Source: DATCVR01 sp036566745
GTDB taxonomy: Bacteria; Actinomycetota; Actinomycetes; Jiangellales; Jiangellaceae
Direction of reading: 5' to 3'
DNA length: 55,161 nucleotides
Assembly (NCBI GenBank): GCA_036566745.1
Contig: DATCVR010000283.1
Span: 1 to 55,161, forward strand
Position 1 is the first letter of the stretch. Every line of letters begins with the position of its first letter. Positions 47,113 through 55,161 of the stretch are shown piece by piece. A program made the position numbers and the translations under genes. The notes under the pieces were generated by a model, which was given only the letters and a program-made list of their open reading frames with translations, was not told where the DNA came from and made no database searches.

Positions 47113-47949
47113 TCAGGTCACCGTCAGCTCGACCCACCAGCGGCGGGCCCGGCCAGGTCTGAGCGACCACGCCGTGCCGTTGGCCTCGCACATCGCCAGG
47201 CTGTCGTACCACCCGGTGGCGGGTTCGAGGGCGATCACCGGCTCGCGGGAGAACATCAGCCGGTCGAACCAGACCGCGAGATGTGGCAGCAGGTCCGGAT
47301 CCCAGCTCATCGTGAGCCGGCGGCCGTCCGGTGCCGCGATCGACGCGGACGACACGGCGACGTCGCGCGGCAGGACGATCTTGCGGGACCCCGGCTCGGG
47401 CAGAGTGTCGAGGCGGGCGAGATCGTCGCTCCAGTCCACCAGCGACGCGTCCGGGGCCAGCACGTCGACGACCTGGCCGACGCCGTCGATCACGACCGGT
47501 GCCCCGACCGGTGAGCGGAACTGCGGATGGGCGGACCAGAAGAACGGCACCTCGCGCTCGGTCGCCTCGGCCTCGTACTCCAGCCGCAGGCCGGCGGGTG
47601 TGCGGTCGATCCGGCGCCGCAGGACGTAGCCGAGGGAGGCACCGTGGCCGACGAGCCAGCCGCGGTCGGTGGTCCACGCGATCGACCACAGGTCGCCGTG
47701 GTCGGGGATGTCGTCGCCCGCGGCAGTGCGGCACGCCGAGATCGACGGCGCACACTCGTCCCACCCCGACATCCGGCCGTCGGTGAAGACCGGCGGCGCC
47801 ACGACGGTGCTCCCGCGCTGGCCGGCGGGCTGGGCGAGCCACTCGTATCCGCGGTGGTCGCGCAACGAGACGATCGCGCCGCCCTGCTCGGCCCACACCG
47901 ACGCCGTCAGGCCGGGCGTGGACGCCGGGCCGGAGCTGGAAGCGGTCAT
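47113..47949 (-). CDS. Aldose 1-epimerase-like (galactose mutarotase fold) protein
   Basis: This 278-residue protein starts at ATG 47949 after GAAGGG. It has the beta-sandwich mutarotase pattern: AEQGGAIVSLRDHRGYEWLAQP, MSGWDECAPSI, PDHGDLWSIAW with the catalytic His, YEAEATEREVPFFWSAHPQFR with the second His, and EPATGWYDSL near the C terminus. The enzyme interconverts anomers of sugars, here plausibly products of the GH36 enzyme. The specificity cannot be read. Confidence 0.87.
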   Translation of the reverse strand: MTASSSGPASTPGLTASVWAEQGGAIVSLRDHRGYEWLAQPAGQRGSTVVAPPVFTDGRMSGWDECAPSISACRTAAGDDIPDHGDLWSIAWTTDRGWLVGHGASLGYVLRRRIDRTPAGLRLEYEAEATEREVPFFWSAHPQFRSPVGAPVVIDGVGQVVDVLAPDASLVDWSDDLARLDTLPEPGSRKIVLPRDVAVSSASIAAPDGRRLTMSWDPDLLPHLAVWFDRLMFSREPVIALEPATGWYDSLAMCEANGTAWSLRPGRARRWWVELTVT

Positions 47950-48011
47950 CGTCGCCCTTCGTCGCGGCCGAGTGGTGGTGGACGAGCCTGCCACGGCCGG
48001 CGCGGGGCCGC

Positions 48012-50260
48012 TCAGCCGCCGTCCACGACGCTCAGGTCGTCGAGGAAGAACGACATGCCGTAGGCGATCGGGTCGCCGGTCGAGAAGGTGACGCCGGCCA
48101 GGGTGTCGGACTGTCCCGACCTCGTGGTCGTCGAGAAGGCCTGGCCGCCGATCGTGACGGTGGCCTGGGAGGTCGTGGCGTCGACCGTGATCGGCGCCCA
48201 CGTGTTGAGCGCGATCGGCGTCGTGAGCGTGCCCAATGCGGTCCAGGACGATCCGTCGGACACCTCGAGTCTCTGCGCCGGAGCCGCCGTCGTGCCCGGC
48301 ACCAGCCGGAACGTCCACGGTGTGCGGGCCTCGTCGCCCTCGTGGCCGGCGACGCCGAACACGAACGGGCCGCGGTAGTCGTTGGTGCCGAAATGGAACG
48401 AGGCCACCTGGTGGTCCACGTCCGGTGCCGGCCGGGTCGCCGCGGCGTTGTCGTCCAGGAACTTGTCGAACAGGCGGACCGACGTGGAGCTGTCAGCGCC
48501 CTTCAGCTCCAGGTTGATCGTGGTGGTGTTCCTGGCGTCGGTGAACCCGCGCGGCACGGCGTACAGCGGGTCGTTCTCGAAGGTCTGGAGGTCGGCTGCG
48601 TAGAGCTCGAGCTCGGTGACCGGCGTCGTGCTGCGCGCGGGGGCGCTCACCTTGACGTAGCGCGCGTGCTGCGGGGCGATGTCGGTGTAGCGCAGGGCGT
48701 GGTCACGGGTTCCGGAGGCCGTCACCACCGGCTCGGACCACGTCGTCCCGTCGACCGAGAGCGAGACGGTGGCGTCGAAGGCTGCCCGGTGCCGAGCATG
48801 AGCCCGATCCGGTTCAGCGTGTAGACCTGGTCCAGCTCGACGACCATCGACGGCGCGCCGCGCCGGGCCTGCACCACGGCGGCCGCCCGTGGCTGCGAGC
48901 TGCCGTCGAAGGCCCCCTCGGCGCGCTGCTCGGGGAACCTCTTGTCGCCATTGGCGAACGTGCCCGAGACCGTCGCGGTGCCGCTGATCAGCTTGGTTGC
49001 GACGTCGATCTTGCCGGTGCCGGGCGTCACGGCGTGGACGTACAACGCGAACACGCCGTACTGCTCGTGGTAGGCCTTGCACCCCCACACGTGGCACTTG
49101 TCGCCGATGAACACGGTGCGGTTCGCGTCGACGTTGACCAGGTCGGTGTTGCCGCTCGTGCCGTCGTAGCGGCCGTTGCCGGTCTCCGATGGGTAGCGCA
49201 CGTAGACCAGCTGGTTCTCGTCCCAGGTCTCGCCGGTGCCGTCGTAGTCGATCAGCACTCGGGTGTCGGGCCGGCCGGTGCTCATCATCAGGACGCCGTT
49301 GGGCTGAAGGACCACGTTCGGGTAGATGCCGACGACCTGTACGCCGTCCGGGTCGAGCAGGGGCTTCGCGGTGTCCCAGGTCAGGCCGTCGTCGTGGGAG
49401 AAGGTGACCTGGAGCCGGGCGGGCGACTCCGCGGTGCGGACGACGGCGATCAGGTCGCCGTCCACCGTGCGCGACCAGCCCACCTCGTTGGTGCTGGCTC
49501 CGGCCGGGATCTCGCTGCGCTGGCTCCAGGTGGCCCCGCCGTCGGTGGACTGGAGGAAGATGCTCGAGGCGCGCCTGCCCATGTACGCCGTGTAGGCAGG
49601 GACGACGATCGTGCCGTCGGCGAGCAGCGCGGGGCCGCCGTGCACGCGCAGTCCGCGGTTCATCGGGCCGAGTTCGCTCCCGGCCGGCGGGGTGTAGAGC
49701 CCCTTGCGCAGTTCCCAGGTCTCGCCCTGGTCGGCGGAGTGCCACGAGCGGAGGTACACCGACGTGTGGGCCTCGTCGGCCCACTCCGGGATGAACTCGA
49801 TCGACATCAGCGAGCCGTCGCCCAGTCGCACCATGTTCAGCGCGCCCACGGGTGCGTTGCGCTCGGTGGTCAGAAACGACACGGCGGAGTCGCTGGACGT
49901 CGACAGGTTGGTGATCGAGTCGGCCGCCCCGACGTCGTCGTTGGCCTGCGACGAGACGAACACCTTCTGCTCGGTCCGCCCGTCGACGACGGTGTCGATG
50001 CCGTAGACGGACGGCACGGCGCCGCGCGGTCCGGGGCCCCAGTTGAGGACGTCCCACTGCGGGCCGATGCCCACGGCGGGTTCGTCCGGGGCGGCGCCGT
50101 CGCCGGTGGGCAGGGGATTGACGGCGTCGAGCGTCTCGGCGGCGGATCCGGTCTCGGCCGGTTCCGAGCCGGAGTTCGCGGCGAGGAGCACCAGCGCGCC
50201 GGTGAACCCGACGAGGCCACTGATCACGTGCGAGAGGCGGTTTCGGGTGGGACGTGGCAT
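48012..50260 (-). pseudogene. Secreted BNR-repeat sialidase with discoidin/lectin-like C terminus, frameshifted
   Basis: ATG 50260 after GAGGAG starts a protein with a membrane/signal segment (ISGLVGFTGALVLLAANS), then a six-bladed sialidase-type propeller with Asp-box motifs (SADQGETWE, STDGGATWS, SHDDGLTWD). Near 48780-48790, after IGLMLGTGQ, one base is missing. The frame then resumes as AFDATVSLSVDGTTWSEP, a galactose-binding (discoidin-like) region ending YVKVSAPARSTTPVTELELYA, and a C-terminal lectin-like sandwich. With the base restored the product would be about 749 residues. It is either a recent mutation or a sequencing error. Confidence 0.78.
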
Positions 50261-50309
50261 GAGGGGCTCCTCGCCGCTCGGCTGGGCGGATCGTCTCCGC
50301 GAAGACGGG

Positions 50310-51488
50310 TCAGTCGACGTCGGCGACGTTGTAACGCAGTACCAGCGCGGCGTTGCGGTCGGTGTCGTAGACGACGGTGACCAGGCGCGTCGTGTCGATC
50401 GCCACCGTTCCCGGGTACCCGGAGTCCCAGTTCGAGCCGGGGTTGTAGAGGACCCGCTTCGGGGTGTCGGCCCACAGGACGTTGGTGCGCCGGATGGCGA
50501 TCATCGTGGGGCGGTTGGTCGGCGAGGTGCTCGCGTCGGGCTGGCTCCACAGCGTCGGCACCAGGTTCGTGCCGGGGATGAACTCCACCTCCGGGCCGTG
50601 CATCGCCACGCCCAGGGACGTCGGCGCGGTCCAGGTGGTCATGTAGGTGTTGTCGTACGAGTCCGACTGCACACCGGAGGTGCTCGCGCCCGACGACGTG
50701 CTCACCCGGATCACCGCGCGGACGTGGCCGGGCTCGATCTCGGTGATGGCCGGCTCCTGGTAGGACACCGTCGGACTCGAGGCGATCGTCTTCTGCCGAC
50801 CCGTGACCCGCCCGTCCCAGGTCACACCGCCGTCCACGCTGGCGACCACCAGCGAGGCGTGAGTGGAGCCGCCGTTGGGGGTGCCGTACAGCGGGATCAG
50901 CAGCTGCCCGTTGGACAGCTCGGCGATCTTCGCGCTGTTGATCGGCCGGGGGACGTTCGAGGAGAACACCTGGACCGGTGCCGAGAAGGCAGCGTTGTCC
51001 ACATCACGGCGCTTGACCTGGGTCTGGACGAACGCTCCGGTGGTGCCGTCGGCCACGAAGTACGAGAGCAACAGGCGACCGCTGCGGAGAGTGGTGAGCG
51101 ACGGGTCACGGAAGTCGTAGTCGTCGAGGTCGGCGACGATGAACGGGGTGGCCTGCTGCCAGGTGGCGCCTCCGTCGCGGCTGCGCATCATCCGCAGCTG
51201 GCTGGCCTGTTGTGAGTGAGCGCTCGACCAGCGATAGACCATCAGCAGGTCGTCGGCATCGCCGTGTGGGTCGTGGGTGATGTCCGGGAAGTACGGCCGG
51301 CACGTGGTCCCAAGGGCGGCGTCGCCGCATGGCCCACCCGCCACGGCGACGGTCTCCACGATGGCAGCGGGCTCGAGCTCCGGCGATGGCTGCGCCGCTC
51401 CCGGAGCGCTCGACAGGCCCACGGCGAGCAGTGCTCCGAGGCCGATGAGCAGGGACACCTGGCGTGGACGGGGTAGCCGAATCGTCAT
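50310..51488 (-). CDS. Secreted sialidase-like (BNR/Asp-box) protein
   Basis: This 392-residue protein starts at ATG 51488 behind GGAGGT. It has an N-terminal signal peptide (VSLLIGLGALLAVGLSSAPGAAQ). The mature part is a beta-propeller with Asp-box motifs (SRDGGATWQ, SVDGGVTWD), FRDPSLTTL, YQEPAITEI and MHGPEVEFIP, matching the spacing of exo-sialidases. It has only the propeller, so it could be a lectin-like partner or an active glycosidase. It lies 49 bp before the other sialidase gene and behind the shared promoter, so the two form an operon for extracellular glycan cleavage. Confidence 0.82.
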   Translation of the reverse strand: MTIRLPRPRQVSLLIGLGALLAVGLSSAPGAAQPSPELEPAAIVETVAVAGGPCGDAALGTTCRPYFPDITHDPHGDADDLLMVYRWSSAHSQQASQLRMMRSRDGGATWQQATPFIVADLDDYDFRDPSLTTLRSGRLLLSYFVADGTTGAFVQTQVKRRDVDNAAFSAPVQVFSSNVPRPINSAKIAELSNGQLLIPLYGTPNGGSTHASLVVASVDGGVTWDGRVTGRQKTIASSPTVSYQEPAITEIEPGHVRAVIRVSTSSGASTSGVQSDSYDNTYMTTWTAPTSLGVAMHGPEVEFIPGTNLVPTLWSQPDASTSPTNRPTMIAIRRTNVLWADTPKRVLYNPGSNWDSGYPGTVAIDTTRLVTVVYDTDRNAALVLRYNVADVD

Positions 51489-51808
51489 GACCGCACCTCC
51501 GACTCTGAGTGGTGGAGGTCGAGCAAATAGGGAACGTTATTCCATGTCAATGGACATGAGGTGCTCGTTTCGCGCGAACCTGGCTGAACCGTGACTTCTG
51601 GTCAGGAATCCAGGCTGTTGCGTGTCGACGGTCGGGCAGGCCGGAGCGCCGGGTGTCCCCGTCATGCCCGGCCGGGTCGCCTGCGACATGGAACGTCCCG
51701 CCATGACATGGAACGCGGGCGCCCGGCGGAGGCGCGGGTGACATCGCGACCGGAGGCCACCACGACGCAGGGGTGCGGTCGTGGTGGACCCTCCGGTCGC
51801 TTCCCCGG
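51489..51808. other. Intergenic region with promoter and two extra ACATGGAACG copies
   Basis: These 320 bp hold the sialidase promoter and, further out on the plus strand, GACATGGAACGTCCC at 51685-51699 and TGACATGGAACGCGGG at 51704-51719. The extra copies may be upstream operator sites. I see no gene here. Confidence 0.5.
51522..51550 (-). promoter_or_regulatory. Promoter with shared 20-bp element upstream of the sialidase operon
   Basis: Minus-strand TTGACA (51550-51545) runs into TGGAATAACGTTCC, a clean GGAA-n5-TTCC dyad. The -10 is either TATTTG (15-bp spacing) or TTTGCT (17-bp). It matches the elements before the PIG-L and GH36 genes. Confidence 0.62.
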
Positions 51809-53434
51809 CTAGGGCAGGGCGACGAGGCCGCTCAGGTCGGCCTCGGTCAGCGAGCCTGCCCCGACGCTCACGGCCTTCACGGGCGCCCCGGCCACGCCGT
51901 CGGGGAGCTCGATCTGGACCAGGTACGTTCCTGGCGCGACGTCGACGAAACCGAACCAGCCGGACCCGCCGGTGTCATGGGTCTGCGCGACTCCGCCGCC
52001 GGTGAGCGGGCGGAGCGTGACCTCGATGTGGTCGAGACCGGACCCGTCGCGGAGCTGCACCGATCCGGCGACGTTGCCGGTGGTGGGGTGCTCCTTCCAC
52101 GGCATCGCCGGGACCGCGGCGTCGTCGGCGAACGGCGCGCCGGCTCCGGTGGTGAGGGCCGCTGCCAGAGCGGCGCGCTCGGCATCCTTGACCGCCGGTG
52201 AACCCGCGGCGGCGGTGAGGCTCGGGTTGGCGTAGGCGTATCCGCTCCACCCGTCGAGGGTGTTGCCGGCCGCAGTGGGGGTGAGCACGTCGTGGACCTG
52301 CGCGACACTGTCGGCGATCTCGTTCAGGTAGATGCCGGGCCCGGAGACGGTCTGGCGGTCGCCCGCCCAGTCGGCGAGCACCTCGTTCCAATCGTCGAAC
52401 ATCCGCGCCTGGTCGGGGTTCCAGTCGCGCTTGTAGTTCATCGCCACGACCGTGTCGATGATCCCCTCGTCCAGCCAGCCCTTCCAGTCCTGTAGGACCT
52501 CGGCGTAGGTGCGGGTCTTCTCCCAGCCGCCGACGCTCTGCGGGCCGAAGCCGTAGGTGATGGCGTCGTTGGTGAGCCGGGCAGTGGGGTCGACCTCGAA
52601 CATGCCCAGATAGATCTTGCGCACCAGGTTGGTGATCTGGTCGCGGCGCCAGTCGGAGAACTGCTGGTCGGAGGGGGCCGGGACATCGGTGCGGCCGGTG
52701 GCGGCCTGGAACCGCGCGATCGAGGTCTCGCTGTAGCCCCAGTCGCTGTGCGTCGTGGTGGAGCTGCCGTCGGGGTAGCGGATGTAGTCGAGATTGATGC
52801 CGTCGACGTCGTACTCGGCGAGGACGCTCCGGACGCCGTCGACGATGTAGTCGACCGCGGCTGGGTTGGCCGGGTCGATGTAGGCGTTGGCGCCGACCAG
52901 CTCGGTGCCGTCGACCTTCTTGTTCAGCCACCGGTCGGCGCCCTGGGCGCGGGTGCCGTGGGCGTTGAAGACGTGGTCGGGCGAGCTGTGCGGCGTCGCG
53001 GAGTTCCACATCGTGCCGACGTTGACCCAGGCGTGGACCTCGAGGCCGGCGGCGTGGGCCTGCGCGATCACCTCGTCGAGCGGGTCGTACGGGGCCGGGA
53101 CGATCGCCGCGTCGGTGCGTGGGTAGAGGGCGCGGTTGCAGAAGCAGTCGTAGCGCCGGGCCACCTGCACGATCAGCGCGTTGGCGTTGACCTCGAGGGC
53201 GTCGCCGATCAGCTCCTCGACCTGGGCCGGGGTGTAGATGCCGTCGTTGAAGGCGTCGACCCAGTAGCTGCGCCACTGCTCGGGCGCGCCGCCGGCGGGC
53301 GCGCCGCCGGCGGTCGTGTCCGCGGCGTCGTCGGCGGCTGTGTCGGCGGCGTGGGCGGGTGCCGCTCCGAGCGCCAACGCGACGCACGCGGCGGTGGTGG
53401 CGAAGGCGACGGCGGAGCGAGACGATCGGGTCAC
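51809..53434 (-). CDS. Secreted GH10-like (GHL10/YngK-type) glycoside hydrolase
   Basis: This 541-residue protein has a signal peptide (AVAFATTAACVALALGAAPAHAA) and an Asp/Thr/Ala/Gly spacer of about 25 residues. The GHL10 TIM barrel at about 52-400 has WRSYWVDAFNDGIYTPAQVEEL, VNANALIVQVARRYDCFCNRALYPRTDA, GLEVHAWVNVGTMWN, VDGINLDYIRYPDG with probable catalytic acids, and IIDTVVAMNYKRDWNPDQ. A C-terminal beta-sandwich (carboxypeptidase-regulatory type: GNVAGSVQLRDGSGLDHIEVTLRP) follows. The family is linked to cell-surface polysaccharide cleavage. It is divergent from the GntR gene and preceded by CTAGACCA. Confidence 0.85.
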   Translation of the reverse strand: MTRSSRSAVAFATTAACVALALGAAPAHAADTAADDAADTTAGGAPAGGAPEQWRSYWVDAFNDGIYTPAQVEELIGDALEVNANALIVQVARRYDCFCNRALYPRTDAAIVPAPYDPLDEVIAQAHAAGLEVHAWVNVGTMWNSATPHSSPDHVFNAHGTRAQGADRWLNKKVDGTELVGANAYIDPANPAAVDYIVDGVRSVLAEYDVDGINLDYIRYPDGSSTTTHSDWGYSETSIARFQAATGRTDVPAPSDQQFSDWRRDQITNLVRKIYLGMFEVDPTARLTNDAITYGFGPQSVGGWEKTRTYAEVLQDWKGWLDEGIIDTVVAMNYKRDWNPDQARMFDDWNEVLADWAGDRQTVSGPGIYLNEIADSVAQVHDVLTPTAAGNTLDGWSGYAYANPSLTAAAGSPAVKDAERAALAAALTTGAGAPFADDAAVPAMPWKEHPTTGNVAGSVQLRDGSGLDHIEVTLRPLTGGGVAQTHDTGGSGWFGFVDVAPGTYLVQIELPDGVAGAPVKAVSVGAGSLTEADLSGLVALP

Positions 53435-53457
53435 GGCGGGTGCGCCTCCTCGCTGGG

Positions 53458-53552
53458 CTAGACCAGTGCCGAGAGTCTGGACGAGAACCGGCCATACGTC
53501 TAGACCAAAGATCTTCCCAATCCGGGGTCGCGCGGCCTACTGTCCTAGACCA
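53458..53552. promoter_or_regulatory. Three CTAGACCA boxes, probable GntR (HutC-type) operators
   Basis: CTAGACCA occurs at 53458, 53500 and 53545. The middle copy is extended to the 8-bp palindrome GTCTAGAC. The TGGTCTAGACCA type is the known site of HutC-subfamily regulators such as DasR/NagR. The boxes lie between the divergent GHL10 and GntR genes, so this GntR protein likely controls both. Confidence 0.6.
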
Positions 53553-53588
53553 TTACCGATTCAACGACTTCGGCAGGAGATGCCAGGC

Positions 53589-54305
53589 GTGGCCAAGTAC
53601 CACTCCATCCGCGACGAGATCCTCGACCTCGTCGCCGAACTCGACGTGGGCGACGCGTTGCCGCCCGAGCGCACGCTGGCGCCCCGGTTCGGCGTGTCCC
53701 GCATGACGCTGCGGCGCGCCGTCGAGGAACTGGTGCGTGAGGGGCGGCTGGTGCGGCGGCAGGGTGCCGGCACCTTCGTGGCCGGGCCCAAGATCGCCCA
53801 GGGGCTCGCGGCGACGTCGTTCTCCGAGGACATGCGCCAGCGTGGTGCGGTGCCGTCGAGCCGGACGCTGGACGTCAGCGAGGTCCTGGCCGGCGCCGTG
53901 CTTGGCAGGCGGCTGGAGATCTCGCCCGGCGAGCACGTCGTGCGCGTGGTACGGCTCCGGCTGGCCGACGACGCGCCGATGGCCGTCGAGACGCTGTACG
54001 TTCCCCGCGGGGTGGCCCCCGGGCTCGACGGGCAGAGCCTGGCCGACTCCTCCTTCTACGAGGTGCTCAGTCGCACCTACCACGTCGTGCTCGCCGGTGG
54101 TGTCCAGACGATCGAGGCCACCGTGACCGACGAGACCGAGTCGGAGACCCTGCAGGTGCCCTTGCACTCGCCGGCCTTCCTCTTCGAGCGGGTCTCGCGT
54201 GATCGCGACGGTCGCGTCGTCGAGTTCGTCCGGTCGGTGTACCGGGGCGATCGGTACCAGTTCCGCGTCGAGCTCCACCCGGCCGCGCCGCGCGAGCAGT
54301 CCTGA
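53589..54305 (+). CDS. GntR/HutC-family transcriptional regulator (UTRA domain)
   Basis: This 238-residue protein starts at GTG 53589, nine bases after AGGAG; ATG 53580 is too close to that site. The winged helix (YHSIRDEILDLVAELDVGDALPPERTLAPRFGVSRMTLRRAVEELVREG) is at residues 3-65 and the UTRA domain at 85-232 (FSEDMRQRGAVPSSRTLDVSEVLAGAVLGRRLEISPGEHVVRVVRLR). HutC-type regulators sense sugar phosphates or amino-acid metabolites, and DasR/NagR sense amino-sugar phosphates. Its neighbours encode glycan-degrading enzymes. A longer upstream frame is not supported by a ribosome site. Confidence 0.88.
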   Translation: MAKYHSIRDEILDLVAELDVGDALPPERTLAPRFGVSRMTLRRAVEELVREGRLVRRQGAGTFVAGPKIAQGLAATSFSEDMRQRGAVPSSRTLDVSEVLAGAVLGRRLEISPGEHVVRVVRLRLADDAPMAVETLYVPRGVAPGLDGQSLADSSFYEVLSRTYHVVLAGGVQTIEATVTDETESETLQVPLHSPAFLFERVSRDRDGRVVEFVRSVYRGDRYQFRVELHPAAPREQS

Positions 54306-54358
54306 CCGCCGGCGGCGCCGATGACCGCCGGCGGCGCCGATGACCGCCGGGCCGGCGC
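54304..54358. repeat. 19-bp tandem repeat after the GntR gene
   Basis: The 19-bp unit TGACCGCCGGCGGCGCCGA occurs exactly twice (54304-54322, 54323-54341), followed by a partial third copy. It begins with the GntR stop codon. Its self-complementary core could fold as a terminator between the convergent genes. Confidence 0.6.
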
Positions 54359-54682
54359 TCACCGCGCCACGGCGTAGCCGAGCTCGAGCACAGCGAGCAG
54401 GGTGACGACGATCGTCACGAGGGCAGGCAGCCGTCCGTCGGGGAGCGGGGCGCCCCCGTGCAGCGCCGCGTGGCCGACCCGGTAGCGGCGACGGGCCAGG
54501 TACAAGACCGCCACGACGGTGCCGGCGGCGATCGCCCCGGCGACCACGGCCACCGGGCCGAGCCGCGCCGCCGCGAACCGCCCGGCCAGCAGGCTCGCCA
54601 CGAGCAGCGCCAGGCCGGTGCGGGTCCAGGCCAGCGACGTGCGCTCGTTCTGCGCGCCGGCGTCGTGGGTGCGTTGGATCAT
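54359..54682 (-). CDS. DUF202 membrane protein
   Basis: This 107-residue protein has three hydrophobic helices and the DUF202 N-terminal motif NERTSLAWTRTGLALLVASLLAGRF. The function of the family is not settled; YidH of E. coli is a relative. It follows a second DUF202 gene by 4 bp, an arrangement seen in many bacteria, suggesting a heteromeric membrane unit. Confidence 0.85.
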   Translation of the reverse strand: MIQRTHDAGAQNERTSLAWTRTGLALLVASLLAGRFAAARLGPVAVVAGAIAAGTVVAVLYLARRRYRVGHAALHGGAPLPDGRLPALVTIVVTLLAVLELGYAVAR

Positions 54683-54686
54683 CGGC

Positions 54687-55058
54687 TCAGTCGACGACGA
54701 GCACGACGGTGATGACGGCGGCCGCGACCACCAGGCCGAAGGCGAGCAGCGGGGCCAGTGCGGGCGGAGGCAGCGGCTTCGAGAGTCGCAGCGCGCGTTC
54801 GGAGCGGGCCCAGCGCACGTAGGCCGCGATGCTGCACGCTCCGCCGAGCACGGTCAGGCCCACCACGAGCGCCGTCCGAGGCCCGGAGCTCGCGGGAACC
54901 TCGAGCGCCTCCAGGGCGACCCCGGCCGCCATCAGCGCCAGCGCGGTACGGATCCAGGCCAGGAAGGTGCGTTCGTTGGCGAAGCTGAAGCGCGGGTCGG
55001 GATCGTCGCCCACGGAGTAGACCCCGCGTGGACGACGACGATCGGGATCGGTGCTCAT
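54687..55058 (-). CDS. DUF202 membrane protein (YidH-like)
   Basis: This 123-residue protein carries the DUF202 signature RFSFANERTFLAWIRTALALMAAGVALEAL near residues 23-52 and two further hydrophobic helices. The basic N-terminal 20 residues (DPDRRRPRGVYS) are probably cytoplasmic. Start ATG 55058 overlaps the stop of a frame coming from the right edge (ATGA), so a longer operon likely continues outside the window. Confidence 0.85.
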   Translation of the reverse strand: MSTDPDRRRPRGVYSVGDDPDPRFSFANERTFLAWIRTALALMAAGVALEALEVPASSGPRTALVVGLTVLGGACSIAAYVRWARSERALRLSKPLPPPALAPLLAFGLVVAAAVITVVLVVD

Positions 55059-55161
55059 CGGTGACCGTCATCGGTGGGGGCGTGGGGCGGCGAACTCTGC
55101 TCCGGGGGAGGCGGACGGCGGTGCCGCCCGGCCCGGCGCTGGACCGGCACGCCGGCGTTCG
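55055..55161 (-). CDS. C-terminal fragment of a gene continuing beyond the right edge
   Basis: An open minus-strand frame enters from the right edge and ends at 55055 with a TGA overlapping the DUF202 start (ATGA). The 34 visible residues are Pro/Arg/His-rich (HRRPPPPEQSSPPHAPTDDGHR), probably a disordered tail. It is kept only because of the coupling overlap. No function can be given. Confidence 0.35.
   Translation of the reverse strand, partial: NAGVPVQRRAGRHRRPPPPEQSSPPHAPTDDGHR

Overview
The window is about 70% GC actinobacterial DNA. GTG and TTG starts are common, genes overlap by ATGA or GTGA, and the mobile-element types are those of Actinomycetota. I cannot resolve the genus. Roughly the first 15.9 kb looks like an integrated actinomycete integrative and conjugative element (AICE) with its left end outside the window. 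The remainder looks like ordinary chromosome.

Element, 1-15,935. The left edge carries a truncated anti-phage operon of the qatABCD type: the end of qatB, then complete qatC (QueC-like) and qatD (TatD-like). After a 400-bp non-coding gap comes a leftward operon: a GntR/UTRA repressor, a PP2C-like phosphatase and an SRAP (YedK/HMCES-like) protein whose catalytic Cys2 is Ser. A palindromic operator separates it from the rightward core: a small protein, a DUF2637 membrane/HTH protein, an FtsK-like double-strand DNA translocase, two small zinc-ribbon proteins, a C5-cytosine methyltransferase, a small unknown protein, a DUF3631 ATPase (replication type), an excisionase and a tyrosine integrase. 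Three families of short DNA repeats lie in this core and look like transfer or replication sites.

Downstream of the integrase and its terminator, on the minus strand, is the most striking item. It is a circularly permuted tRNA gene (14,473-14,553) in which the 3' half precedes the 5' half across an 8-nt linker. Joined in silico, it makes a complete class I cloverleaf with a GAT (Ile) anticodon and a G3:U70 pair. An AT-richer gene with a PD-(D/E)XK-like motif follows. A normal tRNA-Thr(TGT) then marks the probable host junction.

Chromosome, 16,010-26,139. A complete Mrp-type Na+/H+ antiporter operon, mnhABCDEFG with A and B fused, runs leftward. It is followed by a fused secDF, a small secreted hypothetical protein and a DedA membrane protein.

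Catabolic region, 26,170-54,305. A rightward operon encodes two Gfo/Idh oxidoreductases, an FAH-family hydrolase, a complete oligopeptide-type ABC importer, an N-acyl-D-amino-acid deacylase, an IclR regulator and a frameshifted amidohydrolase. Facing it are an alpha/alpha-barrel protein, a D-serine-deaminase-like PLP enzyme and a PIG-L protein. Beyond these are a TetR regulator, a DHFR-like protein, a GH36 alpha-galactosidase, an aldose-1-epimerase-like protein, two secreted sialidase-like proteins (one frameshifted), a secreted GH10-like hydrolase and a GntR regulator. A conserved 20-bp promoter element links the PIG-L, GH36 and sialidase units, and a CTAGACCA motif surrounds the last GntR gene. 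Together these genes look like scavenging of glycans and of N-acylated or D-amino compounds. Two DUF202 membrane proteins and a gene fragment end the window.
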